Assembly: GCF_017313765.1 (NCBI RefSeq)
Contig: NZ_JAFLNC010000005.1
Span: 310,001 to 374,000 of the forward strand
DNA length: 64,000 nucleotides
Source of the DNA: Sneathiella sedimenti
GTDB lineage: Bacteria; Pseudomonadota; Alphaproteobacteria; Sneathiellales; Sneathiellaceae
Direction of reading: 5' to 3'
In this document: piece after piece, positions 9,104-18,409 of the stretch
Layout: the number at the start of each line of letters is the position of its first letter
How positions within the stretch are numbered: position 1 is the stretch's first letter
Position numbers and translations under genes: made by a program
Notes under the pieces: generated by a model
What the model was told of the DNA's origin: nothing
The model's input: the letters and a program-made list of their open reading frames with translations, nothing else
The model's database searches: none

Positions 9104-9580
9104 ATGGAGACTAAATTGCAATCGAGATTAAACTACGCCAAAGCCTCCCCCGCTGCGCTGAATGCCGTCCTCGGGCTAGAGAACTATGTCGTCAATATGT
9201 CGGGTTTGGACCGCAACCTTATTCATCTTCTCAAACTGCGCGCGTCGCAGATCAACGGCTGCGCCTATTGCGTGGACATGCACTCAAAAGAAGCGCGACA
9301 CAGCGGCCTTAGCGAGCAGTGGATCAACCTCGTCAGTGTCTGGCAGGAATCCCCCCTCTTTGATGAGCGGGAACGGGCTGTTCTGGAATGGACGGAAGCA
9401 CTGACGAATGTGGCAAGCACCGGCGCTCCGAGTACGGCCTATGAACCGCTCAAAGATCATTTCACGGAAAAGGAAATCATGGACCTGACGGTCGCGATCA
9501 GCACGATAAACGTCTGGAACCGCCTCGCCGTCGGCTTCCGCTCGCAGCACCCAATCGACGAGGTCAGAAAAGCTTCCTAA
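9104..9580 (+). CDS. AhpD-like carboxymuconolactone decarboxylase family protein
   Basis: A 158-residue helical protein with the alkylhydroperoxidase AhpD core signature: C53-A-Y-C56 followed by H60 in CAYCVDMH. In this family the cysteine pair forms a redox-active disulfide used in peroxidase chemistry, with an upstream reductant. The full domain spans about 25-130. The gene sits eight bases behind the Rrf2 regulator and is almost certainly in its operon, a pairing seen widely in proteobacteria. The exact substrate is not known. The ATG is directly preceded by AATGGAGACTAA-like sequence within the intergenic gap; the second possible start TTG at 9116 is less likely. Confidence 0.88.
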   Translation: METKLQSRLNYAKASPAALNAVLGLENYVVNMSGLDRNLIHLLKLRASQINGCAYCVDMHSKEARHSGLSEQWINLVSVWQESPLFDERERAVLEWTEALTNVASTGAPSTAYEPLKDHFTEKEIMDLTVAISTINVWNRLAVGFRSQHPIDEVRKAS

Positions 9581-9594
9581 TAATTGATGGGAGA

Positions 9595-9629
9595 CAAAAA
9601 AGCCCCGAAATCGTGAGACTTCGGGGCTT
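9595..9629 (-). terminator. Terminator of tRNA-His
   Basis: Arms AAGCCCCGAA and TTCGGGGCTT enclose a ten-base loop. On the minus strand the hairpin is followed by six T residues, which fits Rho-independent termination after tRNA-His. On the plus strand it lies just past the AhpD-like gene and could help there too. Confidence 0.85.
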
Positions 9630-9636
9630 CTGAATT

Positions 9637-9714
9637 TGGGGCGAACGAGGGGTCTTGAACCCCCGACCTCCTGAGTCACAGTCAGGCGCTCTAACCAACT
9701 GAGCTACGTTCGCC
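9637..9714 (-). tRNA. tRNA-His (anticodon GTG)
   Basis: A 78-base cloverleaf on the minus strand. The anticodon stem CCTGA/TCAGG encloses CTGTGAC, giving GTG. As expected for histidine tRNA, the extra G at position -1 is encoded and faces a C at position 73. The T arm GGGGGTTCAAGACCCC is intact and CCA is encoded. Confidence 0.97.
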
Positions 9715-9763
9715 GTAAGAGCGGCCCTGTTTAGCGATACTGCCAACGCCGGTCAAGAAAACT

Positions 9764-10933
9764 TTAGTCTCTTTTCCCAAAAAAATCCTGCAATTTTTCA
9801 ATCGCAGCATCAAGTACTTCGTCCCTCTTGCAAAAGCAGAAGCGGGCAAAATTCGTACGGGCGCCTTCTGATTGATAAAAGGCGCTGAACGGAACGGCGG
9901 CAACCCCGGCCTCCGTCGTGATCAGGCGGCAGAACTCCTCATCGGTGCCGTCAAAGCCGATCGAGCTGATATCCGCGTTGATGAAATAGGTCCCGTCACA
10001 ATCCGCTGTCGTGAAGCCGATCCGCTGGAGTCCATCGCGGAACCGGTCGCGTTTGGACTGCATGGAATTTTTCAGATCCTCATAAAAGGCATCTTCCTTG
10101 GCGAGCCCGTAGGCCACAGCCTTTTGCAAATTCGGCGCTGTCGTGAAGGTGAGGAACTGATGCGCCTTGGCGATGCGTGAGGTCAGCTCTGCTGTCGCCG
10201 TAAGATAGCCTACCTTCCAGCCAGTCAGCGAAAATGTCTTGCCGGCAGACGCGATACGCGCCGTCCGCTCTCCCATGCCCGGCAGAGTGAGTAGGGAGAG
10301 ATGCTTCCTGTCTCCGAAAACAATATGCTCATACACCTCATCACAGATGGCGTAGGTGTCATGCTTGATGGCCAGCTCCGCGATCAATTCCAGCTCTTCC
10401 CGACTAAACACCTTGCCTGTCGGGTTCATCGGGCTGTTCATCAGGATCAGCTTGGTCTTGTCACTGAACGCGGCCCGGAGCTTGCTCTCATCAATCTCCC
10501 AGTTCGGCGGATCGAGACGGACAAACTTCGGGATGCCGCCCGCGAGCTTGATCATCGGCAGGTAGCAATCATAGAGGGGCTCGAACAAGACCACCTCATC
10601 GCCCGGATTGATTAGGCCCAGCATACTCGCAGCAAGGGATTCCGTTGCGCCCGATGTCACCAGGACATCCGTCTGCCAATTGACACTCAGGCCATAGAAA
10701 CGGCTGTCATGCTCGGCGACGGCCTGGCGCAGTTCCGGCACGCCCATCATCGGCGGATACTGGTTCGGCCCTTCCTCTCCTTCTCGCGCGGCGACGGCGC
10801 GTATATCGGCAGGACCGTCCTGATCAGGGAATCCCTGCCCGAGATTAATCGCCTGATGCTCAATCGCGAGTTTCGACATGACTTCAAAAATTGTCGTGCC
10901 GAAACCGGCAAGAACATTACTGGTATTTTTCAC
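9764..10933 (-). CDS. Class I/II PLP-dependent aminotransferase (YbdL/KAT-like)
   Basis: Pyridoxal-phosphate aminotransferase of 389 residues. It opens with INLGQGFPD and NQYPPMMGVPELR, a pattern of the methionine/kynurenine (YbdL-like) subgroup. The PLP lysine is K232 in SAGKTFSLTGWKVG, and the conserved SPMNPTGKVF and CDEVYEH motifs bind substrate and cofactor. Likely transaminates methionine or an aromatic amino acid with a keto acid; the true substrate is unknown. It is divergent from a second aminotransferase of a different subgroup. Confidence 0.9.
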   Translation of the reverse strand: MKNTSNVLAGFGTTIFEVMSKLAIEHQAINLGQGFPDQDGPADIRAVAAREGEEGPNQYPPMMGVPELRQAVAEHDSRFYGLSVNWQTDVLVTSGATESLAASMLGLINPGDEVVLFEPLYDCYLPMIKLAGGIPKFVRLDPPNWEIDESKLRAAFSDKTKLILMNSPMNPTGKVFSREELELIAELAIKHDTYAICDEVYEHIVFGDRKHLSLLTLPGMGERTARIASAGKTFSLTGWKVGYLTATAELTSRIAKAHQFLTFTTAPNLQKAVAYGLAKEDAFYEDLKNSMQSKRDRFRDGLQRIGFTTADCDGTYFINADISSIGFDGTDEEFCRLITTEAGVAAVPFSAFYQSEGARTNFARFCFCKRDEVLDAAIEKLQDFFGKRD

Positions 10934-11113
10934 TGGGCCGTCCCTGTCAGAATTTCATTGCGCGCACAAATTACGCCCGGTTAAGCGCGAATATCAAGCG
11001 AAACCATTCTGACACCGCTGAAGCATCCCCTTGAGACACGGATTCTTTCCTTGCCCCGGCCCCGAAAGCGCGGCATATCTTTGGACAAAACCAGAAGTAC
11101 TAAAGGGAAGTGC

Positions 11114-12283
11114 ATGAGTATTTCAGCGAAGATGTCCCGACTTGGGACAGAGACCGCCTTCGACGTGCTGGCGCGGGCCAACGCCCTGGCGGCAAACGGC
11201 ATGGATATCATCAATCTCGGCATCGGCCAGCCGGATTTTCCGACACCGGACAATATTGTTGAAGCGGCTGTCAAAGCCCTTCGGGACGGCGCGCATGGTT
11301 ATACGGCGGCGAACGGTATCCCGGAACTCCGTGAAGCTGTGGCCGAGGACATCGCCAAATATCGTAACGTGACCGTCAACCCCGACCATATTATTGTTGT
11401 GCCGGGCGGCAAGGTGACCATGGCCTTCGTCATCGAGATGTTTGGAGAGGATGGTGCGGAGATCATGTATCCCAATCCCGGCTTCCCGATTTATGAAAGC
11501 ATGATCCGTTATACCGGCGCGACACCGGTTCCCATCCCCCTGATCGAGGAAAACGGCTTTTCCTTCGACGCGGAAACGGTGCTCTCAAACATAACGGACC
11601 GGACACGGCTGATTATCCTGAATACGCCGGCCAACCCGACCGGCGGCATCGTGCCCGCGGCGGAACTCGAGAAACTCGCAGCGGGCCTCAAGGATTTCCC
11701 GGATGTATATGTTCTATCCGATGAAATTTACAGCCGCATGACCTATGACGGCCAAGGTCATTGCAGCATGCTGAATTTCCCCGAGTTGCGGGATCGACTG
11801 ATCATTCTCGACGGCTGGTCAAAAACCTATGCCATGACCGGATGGCGGATGGGTTGGGGTCTCTGGCCTGAAAAGCTCGTTCCACATGCACAACGCCTCT
11901 GCGTGAATTTTCATTCCTGCGTCAACGCTGCGGCACAGTTCGCCGGGATAGAGGCGCTTCAGGGCGATCAGGGGCCCGTCGATATGATGATGGAGGCGTT
12001 TGACGCCCGCCGCAAACTCATTCATGCGCGCCTCAACGCCGCGCCGGGGGTAAGCTGCGTGATACCGAAGGGCGCGTTCTATGCCTTCCCCAATATATCG
12101 GGCACGGGTCTCTCGGCGAAGGAAATGCAGGACCGGCTCCTCAACGAAGAAGGGGTGGCGGTCATCGCCGGTACCAGCTTCGGCGCCTATGGCGAGGGAT
12201 ATGTTCGCTTTTCCTATGCCAACTCACTAGAGAATATCGAGCGCGCCATGGACCGTTTCGATACCTTTCTGAAAGGGCTTTGA
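11114..12283 (+). CDS. Class I PLP-dependent aminotransferase (aspartate/aromatic type)
   Basis: A 389-residue fold-type I aminotransferase. INLGIGQPDFPTPDN, GYTAANGIPELR and NTPANPTGG are family motifs, and the PLP lysine is K237 in GWSKTYAMTGWR. I take the ATG at 11114, preceded by AAAGGGAAG, rather than an in-frame ATG at 11051 that would add 21 basic residues without a ribosome-binding site. It could serve aspartate, alanine-type or aromatic transamination. slyX follows seven bases after the stop. No regulator site seen. Confidence 0.9.
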   Translation: MSISAKMSRLGTETAFDVLARANALAANGMDIINLGIGQPDFPTPDNIVEAAVKALRDGAHGYTAANGIPELREAVAEDIAKYRNVTVNPDHIIVVPGGKVTMAFVIEMFGEDGAEIMYPNPGFPIYESMIRYTGATPVPIPLIEENGFSFDAETVLSNITDRTRLIILNTPANPTGGIVPAAELEKLAAGLKDFPDVYVLSDEIYSRMTYDGQGHCSMLNFPELRDRLIILDGWSKTYAMTGWRMGWGLWPEKLVPHAQRLCVNFHSCVNAAAQFAGIEALQGDQGPVDMMMEAFDARRKLIHARLNAAPGVSCVIPKGAFYAFPNISGTGLSAKEMQDRLLNEEGVAVIAGTSFGAYGEGYVRFSYANSLENIERAMDRFDTFLKGL

Positions 12284-12290
12284 TTAGACT

Positions 12291-12494
12291 ATGGAGGACA
12301 AGCGCTTAACCGATTTGGAACTCAAATTCATGGAGCAGGACCAGGCGATTGCCGAACTCAGCGATATCGTCAATCGCCAGTGGCAGGAGATTGAGCAGCT
12401 CAAGCGCAAGCTTTCGCATACGCATGAGCGAATCATTTCTCTGGAGGATGCCGTCCCTGCCCCCTCCACAAATGAGAAGCCACCGCACTATTGA
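12291..12494 (+). CDS. slyX: SlyX family protein
   Basis: A 67-residue, almost entirely helical coiled-coil protein (LTDLELKFMEQDQAIAELSD, then heptads up to about residue 50) ending in the conserved KPPHY. Length and both ends match SlyX. The biochemical role is unknown, although it is widespread in proteobacteria. It follows the aminotransferase closely and is probably co-transcribed. Confidence 0.85.
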   Translation: MEDKRLTDLELKFMEQDQAIAELSDIVNRQWQEIEQLKRKLSHTHERIISLEDAVPAPSTNEKPPHY

Positions 12495-12575
12495 ATGAGA
12501 GGGCAATTGTCACGATCCTTGCATTATTGATTCTGTATCTATAGAACCGCCTTTTCCTGAAATCTGGGAGACGAT

Positions 12576-12893
12576 ATGACCGACGAGACCAACAATTCAG
12601 ACAATGCCGGAAAACCTATAGCAGAGGATGATCCGATCGTGGACTATATCCTTCGGGCGGTCGACGCCGGTACAGAGGTGTCGCCGCAGGAAATTGCCCA
12701 GACTATTGCCAACGACCGCGCGAAACCGTCCGCCCCAAAGGATGTTTGGCGGAAATACATGACGGCAGTTCGCCAACAAGCCATCCATCTCGCCCGTGAT
12801 GGTCGCCTGCATATCATCCGCAAAGGTGAAATCGCCGATCCGAATAAGCTTAAGGGTCTCTATAAATTACGCAAGGTCACAACTGATCAATAA
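12576..12893 (+). CDS. DUF3253-like small protein
   Basis: A 105-residue protein whose middle (about 18-95) has the layout of DUF3253: a VDYILRAV helix, PQEIAQTIAND, then WRKYMTAVRQQAIHLARDG and a wing-like GRLHIIRKGEIADPNKLKG. This reads as a small winged helix-turn-helix, so nucleic-acid binding is possible, but no function has been shown. The ribosome-binding site is CTGGGAGA. It stands between slyX and the glnB promoter, about 80 bases after slyX. Confidence 0.75.
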   Translation: MTDETNNSDNAGKPIAEDDPIVDYILRAVDAGTEVSPQEIAQTIANDRAKPSAPKDVWRKYMTAVRQQAIHLARDGRLHIIRKGEIADPNKLKGLYKLRKVTTDQ

Positions 12894-13015
12894 ATAGTCA
12901 TATGCCTATTTTTTAATCGCCTATTTTTTGACCAGCCTGCACACGGCGGCGCTAACTCCACAAGAATTCGCAGTTTTTTGCGACTCTCGCGTGCGACAAT
13001 ATTACTTCCCAATTC

Positions 13016-13031
13016 TGGCACGCCTCATGCT
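13016..13031 (+). promoter_or_regulatory. Sigma54 promoter of glnBA
   Basis: TGGCACG-CCTC-ATGCT matches the sigma54 consensus TGGCACG-N4-TTGCW with one mismatch. The essential GG (13017-13018) and GC (13029-13030) are separated by exactly ten bases. Transcription would begin near 13042, about 47 bases before the glnB start. NtrC activation under nitrogen limitation is expected from the glnBA context; no clear NtrC site pair is obvious upstream. Confidence 0.85.
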
Positions 13032-13064
13032 ATAGAATGGTCATAGACACCTTGGAAGATATGA

Positions 13065-13427
<363 letters not shown>

Positions 13428-13497
13428 ATAATACGCAGCCCGGCGAACGGGCGGCGACTGAATTTACCCCTGAATAGTTATACAGAGAGACGTTAAA

Positions 13498-14901
13498 ATG
13501 GCTGCTGATGTTCTTAAAATGATTAAGGAAAATGAAGTCGAATATGTAGATCTTCGTTTTACCGACCCGAAAGGTAAATGGCAGCATCTCGCTATGCATG
13601 TAGATGTTGTTGACGAAGATATGTTCGAAGACGGCGTGATGTTCGACGGTTCATCCATCACAGGGTGGAAGGCCATCAATGAGTCAGACATGACCCTAAT
13701 GCCTGACGCCTCCTCGGCTGTCATGGATCCCTTCGCAGCGCGGCCGACACTGATTGTCTTCTGCGACATTCTCGATCCGCTCAGCGGCGAAAGCTATGAA
13801 CGCGATCCGCGCTCCGTTGCCAAAAAAGCGGAAGCCTATCTTGCCAGCACAGGCATCGGTGATACCGCCTATTTCGGTCCGGAAGCCGAGTTCTTCATGT
13901 TTGACAATGTCCAGTTCGAAAACAGCAGTCACCACACTTTCTACAAGCTTGATGACGTGGAATCAGCGACCATGACCGGGGCGGAAATTGAAGGCGGCAA
14001 CTCAGGCCATCGTCCGCGCGTCAAGGGCGGCTATTTCCCGGTTCAGCCCATTGATAGCGGCGCAGACATTCGGAGCGAAATGGTAACCGTCTGTAAGGAA
14101 ATGGGCCTTTCCGTTGAAAAGCATCATCATGAAGTGGCGCCTAGCCAGCATGAGCTGGGTATGAAGTTCACGACTCTTGTTAAGGCCGCTGACGAAATGC
14201 AGAAGCAGAAGTATGTTGTTCACAACATTGCCCATGCCTATGGCAAAACCGTCACCTTTATGCCGAAACCAGTTTCCGGCGACAACGGATCAGGCATGCA
14301 CACGCATATGTCCATCTGGAAAGGCGGCAAACCGACATTCGCCGGTTCCGGCTATGCTGATCTGTCCGAGTCGGCGCTCTACTATATTGGCGGCGTCATC
14401 AAGCACGCGAAGGCGATCAATGCCTTTACCAATGCGAGCACCAACTCCTACAAACGGCTGATCCCGGGCTTTGAAGCGCCGGTCCTACTCGCCTATTCCG
14501 CGCGCAACCGTTCTGCTTCCTGCCGTATTCCGTACTCTCCAAGCCCGAACGGCAAACGCGTTGAAGTCCGCTTCCCCGATTGCACGGCCAACCCATACCT
14601 CGCCTTCGCCGCGATGATGATGGCGGGCCTTGACGGTATCCAGAACAAGATCCATCCGGGCGATGCCATGGACAAGGATCTTTACGACCTGCCGCCGGAA
14701 GAGTTGAAAGACATCCCGACGGTTTGTGGCTCCCTCCGTGAAGCGCTCGAAGCTCTTGATGCGGACCGCGAGTTCCTGAAAAAAGGCGGCGTTTTCACCG
14801 ACGATATGCTTGATGGTTATATCGCGATGAAGTGGGAAGATGTGTTCAAATTCGAACATGCGCCGCATCCGGTCGAGTTCGATATGTACTACAGCGTCTA
14901 A
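13498..14901 (+). CDS. glnA: Glutamine synthetase, type I
   Basis: Makes glutamine from glutamate, ammonia and ATP. The 467-residue length and the motifs [11 protein letters not shown], the metal-binding [13 protein letters not shown] and [11 protein letters not shown] fit GSI-beta. Y396 in [10 protein letters not shown] is the site adenylylated by GlnE, so activity should be under adenylyl control. It ends with FDMYYSV and is followed by a strong terminator. The glnB-glnA transcript is probably driven from the sigma54 promoter upstream of glnB. Confidence 0.98.
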   Translation: MAADVLKMIKENEVEYVDLRFTDPKGKWQHLAMHVDVVDEDMFEDGVMFDGSSITGWKAINESDMTLMPDASSAVMDPFAARPTLIVFCDILDPLSGESYERDPRSVAKKAEAYLASTGIGDTAYFGPEAEFFMFDNVQFENSSHHTFYKLDDVESATMTGAEIEGGNSGHRPRVKGGYFPVQPIDSGADIRSEMVTVCKEMGLSVEKHHHEVAPSQHELGMKFTTLVKAADEMQKQKYVVHNIAHAYGKTVTFMPKPVSGDNGSGMHTHMSIWKGGKPTFAGSGYADLSESALYYIGGVIKHAKAINAFTNASTNSYKRLIPGFEAPVLLAYSARNRSASCRIPYSPSPNGKRVEVRFPDCTANPYLAFAAMMMAGLDGIQNKIHPGDAMDKDLYDLPPEELKDIPTVCGSLREALEALDADREFLKKGGVFTDDMLDGYIAMKWEDVFKFEHAPHPVEFDMYYSV

Positions 14902-14920
14902 GCGCCACATATAACAATGA

Positions 14921-14951
14921 AAAAGGCTGCCAGGAAACTGGCAGCCTTTTT
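14921..14951 (+). terminator. Terminator of glnA
   Basis: A perfect nine-base stem GGCTGCCAG/CTGGCAGCC with a GAAA tetraloop is followed by five T residues and preceded by A residues. The hairpin therefore can act for the convergent thioesterase gene as well. Confidence 0.92.
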
Positions 14952-14994
14952 CATTTCAACTGGCTAAAGCTATGACATGTCGGCCATAGCGCGA

Positions 14995-15369
14995 TTACTG
15001 GTCAACGGGTCGCGGCTTGCCGTTATCGTCAATGGCCACGAAGACATAAATACCTTCCGTGACTTTTATCTCTTCAGGGTCCAGTTTCCGCGTGACGATA
15101 GTTGTTAGTTTCACGGCAACGGAAGTCCGCCCCACCCTCTCGATCTCGCCATAGATACTGACGACATCGCCAACCTTGATCGGCTGGTGAAAGGTCATGG
15201 CCTCGACTGCGACCGTAACAGTACGCCCCTTCGCCCGACGCGCCGCCATGATGCCGCCCGCCATGTCCATTTGAGACAAAACCCAGCCACCAAAAATATC
15301 GCCATTGTTGTTACAATCACTGGGCATTGGCGCGGTACGGATTACGGGGTCACGGAATTCGATACTCAT
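14995..15369 (-). CDS. Acyl-CoA thioesterase, YciA/hotdog type
   Basis: A 124-residue hotdog-fold protein. N22-G-D-I-F-G-G-W carries the conserved asparagine/aspartate region, MDMAGGIMAARRAKGR is the central helix, and the strand TVAVEAMTFHQPIKVGD matches YciA/BACH-type thioesterases. It would hydrolyse short or medium acyl-CoA; the preferred chain is unknown. It converges on glnA and is divergent from parE. Confidence 0.88.
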   Translation of the reverse strand: MSIEFRDPVIRTAPMPSDCNNNGDIFGGWVLSQMDMAGGIMAARRAKGRTVTVAVEAMTFHQPIKVGDVVSIYGEIERVGRTSVAVKLTTIVTRKLDPEEIKVTEGIYVFVAIDDNGKPRPVDQ

Positions 15370-15485
15370 GATCTTTAGGCTTCCTTATCACTGTAGATTA
15401 AGAGTATAACCTATACAGATTCAGCCCGTGGGGCGAACAAATTTTAATGCGTGCAACGTTTCAAAACAGTCAGTGAATTGTCTTA

Positions 15486-17447
15486 ATGTCCGATCTTTTT
15501 CAGCAACCAAAATCCGAAAGTGCAGATTACTCCGCCAAAGACATCGAGGTCCTTGAAGGACTGGAACCGGTCCGGTTACGACCAGGTATGTATATCGGTG
15601 GTACGGATGAACGGGCGCGCCATCACCTGGCGGCCGAGGTCCTGGATAATTCGATGGATGAGGCCGTGGCTGGCCATGCGACACGCATTGAGGTGGAGCT
15701 GTTTGCAGACGGCTCACTCAGCATCCGGGACAACGGCCGGGGCATTCCCATTGATCGGCATCCCAAGTTCAAGGACAAGTCCGCCCTTGAAGTCATTCTG
15801 ACAACGCTCCATTCAGGGGGTAAATTCTCCAACAAGGTATACCACACAGCAGGCGGCTTGCATGGCGTCGGCATTTCGGTCGTCAATGCCCTGTCCGACC
15901 GTATGACGGTTGAGGTTGCCCGCGACAAAGAGCTGTGGCGACAGGAGTTTTCCAAGGGCGTTCCCGTGACGGCGCTCGCGAAGGTCGGGGCCGCGCCAAA
16001 TCGACGCGGCACTTCCGTCCAGTTTCACCCCGACCCGGAGATATTTGAAGCCGGCACGGCCCTTCGCCCGGCAAAGCTATACAAGCTGGTTCGCTCAAAA
16101 GCCTACCTGTTTCGCGGTGTTGAAATTCGCTGGAAATGCGACGAGGAATTAATCAAGGATGAGACACCGGCCGAGGCAACGCTGCACTTTCCGGGAGGCT
16201 TGCGCGATTTTCTGAGTGCGTCTCTCGACGGCATCAAGTCCGTTACCCAGGAACCTTTTGCCGGTCGCGTCGAGATTGACAATGACCGGGGTCGCGTCGA
16301 ATGGGCCATTGCCTGGCCGCTGACGAATATGACCTTTCTCAACTCCTATTGTAATACCGTCCCGACGCCGGAGGGAGGCACCCATGAACTCGGCTTTCGG
16401 GGCGCGCTGTTGCGCGGGCTCAAAGCCTATGGGGAACTGATCAACAACAAGAAAGCGGCACAGATTACGGCTGAAGATATCCTCTCCGGCGCCGCGGCTG
16501 TCCTTTCCGTCTTTATTCCCGACCCGCAATTCCAGGGGCAGACGAAGGAAAAGCTGACCACGACGGAGGCGAGCCGCCTTGTCGATCTCGCCATTAAGGA
16601 TCACTTTGACAACTGGCTTGCGGCCGCCCCGGATCAGGCGAACAACCTGCTTGCTTGGGTGATCGAAAAGTCTGAAGAGCGCCTTCGCCGCCGCCAGGAA
16701 AAAGAAACGAGCCGCAAGACCGCGACCAGCCGCCTGCGCCTGCCCGGCAAGCTCGCCGATTGCAGCAAGAGCGGACGCGACGGCACCGAGATTTTCATCG
16801 TCGAGGGCGACAGCGCCGGTGGTTCCGCCAAGCAGGGGCGCGACCGCAAGACACAGGCAATTCTGCCGCTCCGCGGTAAAATTCTCAATGTCGCCTCCGC
16901 CACTAATGACAAGATCAAGGCTAATCAGGAATTAAAAGACCTGGTACAGGCGCTCGGCTGCGGCCTGCGCGAAAAATACAGAAGCGAAGATCTGCGCTAC
17001 GACAAAGTCATCATCATGACGGATGCCGATGTCGACGGCGCCCATATCGCCTCCCTACTCATGACGTTCTTCTATCGTGAGATGCGCCAGTTGATCACTG
17101 ACGGCCATCTCTATCTGGCACAGCCGCCGCTCTACCGGCTCTCGCAGGGGGGGAAAACCTTCTACGCCATGGATGACACTCATAAAGACAAACTCATGGA
17201 AACTGAATTCAATGGCCGCGGCAAGGTCGATATCAGCCGCTTTAAGGGCCTAGGTGAAATGCCGCCAGCACAGTTGAAGGAAACAACCATGAACCCGGCG
17301 AAGCGGGTCCTTCTCAAGGTTGATGTGCCGATGGAGGAATTCGGGGAAACTGCCGATCGCGTTGAAAGCCTGATGGGTAAGCGGCCGGAACTCCGCTTCT
17401 CCTTCATCCAGGAAAATGCCCGCTATGTCGAGGATCTGGACGTTTAA
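15486..17447 (+). CDS. parE: DNA topoisomerase IV subunit B
   Basis: ATPase subunit of topoisomerase IV, which decatenates daughter chromosomes with ParC. The GHKL ATPase region shows EVLDNSMDEAVAGHA and GGLHGVGISVVNALS. The TOPRIM region shows VEGDSAGGSAKQGRDR and MTDADVDGAHI, and the C-terminus has GRGKVDISRFKGLGEMP. At 653 residues it is ParE-size rather than GyrB-size (about 800), and it lacks the GyrB insert. The stop is eight bases from the stop of the convergent hydrolase gene. The match to ParE is strong. Confidence 0.96.
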   Translation: MSDLFQQPKSESADYSAKDIEVLEGLEPVRLRPGMYIGGTDERARHHLAAEVLDNSMDEAVAGHATRIEVELFADGSLSIRDNGRGIPIDRHPKFKDKSALEVILTTLHSGGKFSNKVYHTAGGLHGVGISVVNALSDRMTVEVARDKELWRQEFSKGVPVTALAKVGAAPNRRGTSVQFHPDPEIFEAGTALRPAKLYKLVRSKAYLFRGVEIRWKCDEELIKDETPAEATLHFPGGLRDFLSASLDGIKSVTQEPFAGRVEIDNDRGRVEWAIAWPLTNMTFLNSYCNTVPTPEGGTHELGFRGALLRGLKAYGELINNKKAAQITAEDILSGAAAVLSVFIPDPQFQGQTKEKLTTTEASRLVDLAIKDHFDNWLAAAPDQANNLLAWVIEKSEERLRRRQEKETSRKTATSRLRLPGKLADCSKSGRDGTEIFIVEGDSAGGSAKQGRDRKTQAILPLRGKILNVASATNDKIKANQELKDLVQALGCGLREKYRSEDLRYDKVIIMTDADVDGAHIASLLMTFFYREMRQLITDGHLYLAQPPLYRLSQGGKTFYAMDDTHKDKLMETEFNGRGKVDISRFKGLGEMPPAQLKETTMNPAKRVLLKVDVPMEEFGETADRVESLMGKRPELRFSFIQENARYVEDLDV

Positions 17448-17455
17448 TCGCCGTT

Positions 17456-18163
17456 TTACGTCCGGGCGAGCCAGTGACGCATATATTTGCTGGTCATCTC
17501 CGGCTCTTCCATGGTTGGCAGATGACCGCAATTGGGGATTTCGACATATTGCGCTGTCGGGATTTCGACGGCCATTTCCCGCTGGATTTTTGCCGGGGTC
17601 AACTTGTCATCAGCGCCCGACAAAACCATTGTCGGGCAAGTGATTGTTTTTAGAACATCCCATAGTGCGATGCGATCCAACGAAGCGCGTTCCTGACGAA
17701 GGAAAGCGTCCTTTCCGACATCTTCGGCCATTTTGAAAATACGGGCGACAAGCTCTTCGTCTTCCAGTCGCGATTCATGGATCAGGATTGGCAGAAGGCT
17801 ACGGGTCACACCCTTGAACGCAGAGCCCTGCTCCACCAGCTTAATGAAATCGATCCTCTTCTGGCGTTCCTCCGGCGTGTCCGCCACGGCGCGCGAATCC
17901 ATGATGGCCAGATGTGTTACCCGCTCAGGCGCGTGACGCATTATCTCCAAAGCGATATAACCGCCCATTGACAATCCGGCGAGCGCAAACTTCTCTGGCG
18001 CTGCGTCAAGTATTCGGCGGGCAATTGCCGACATGCTGTCGTCCTGCGTATGATCCCCGATGGTAATTTCGGCGATATCGGAGAGCGCACTGATCTGGTC
18101 GCGCCACAAATCCGCCGTGCACAACAGCCCCGGAACAAGAACAAGTGAATGTTTTTCTGTCAT
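17456..18163 (-). CDS. Alpha/beta hydrolase
   Basis: A 235-residue hydrolase of the PcaD/esterase-like group. The catalytic triad is readable: nucleophile S65 in GLSMGG, acid D186 in GADDKLTP, and H214 in NCGHLPTMEEP. VLVPGLLC near the N-terminus forms the oxyanion strand. The small cap between about 105 and 165 suggests a soluble substrate, but none can be named. It converges on parE and is divergent from the helicase gene. Confidence 0.9.
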   Translation of the reverse strand: MTEKHSLVLVPGLLCTADLWRDQISALSDIAEITIGDHTQDDSMSAIARRILDAAPEKFALAGLSMGGYIALEIMRHAPERVTHLAIMDSRAVADTPEERQKRIDFIKLVEQGSAFKGVTRSLLPILIHESRLEDEELVARIFKMAEDVGKDAFLRQERASLDRIALWDVLKTITCPTMVLSGADDKLTPAKIQREMAVEIPTAQYVEIPNCGHLPTMEEPEMTSKYMRHWLART

Positions 18164-18328
18164 TTTTGCGCGCTTTGCTGTAATTTGGTGGAGATTTTCG
18201 GTTCTTGGCTCAGTCTTTCTTTTACAGATTGGATTTCAGCTTGAGAACCGTTAACTTTAAAATACAGCATATTTGGTGTAATACTCCTGCTGCATGCCCG
18301 GTTTTACTGGGCAAATCGCAGGAATCAT

Positions 18329-18356
18329 TTGACAGAATGCGCATATTCACTAGATT
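18329..18356 (+). promoter_or_regulatory. Candidate sigma70 promoter of the RhlE-type helicase
   Basis: TTGACA at 18329-18334 and TAGATT at 18351-18356 with a 16-base spacer; the -10 matches four of six. It would give a short 5' leader of about 45 bases that is T-rich and lacks an obvious ribosome-binding site before the ATG at 18410. Confidence 0.5.
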
Positions 18357-18409
18357 GCGCACAGTTTTAAGATGATTTTATTTTTTTTACGAACGGTAGT
18401 TCTCTCTAT

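Noticed and set aside
9564-9746. Short frame with AQLVRAPDCDSGGRGF
   Set aside because: It is a translation of tRNA-His, a well-known false gene.
12961-13015. NtrC site pair upstream of the glnBA promoter
   Set aside because: TTGCGAC and GTGCGACAA look suggestive but do not form the required inverted TGCAC/GTGCA pair.
18290-18315. Hairpin TGCCC/GGGCA as a terminator
   Set aside because: Only five pairs with a weak loop and no T tract; it lies in the divergent promoter region.
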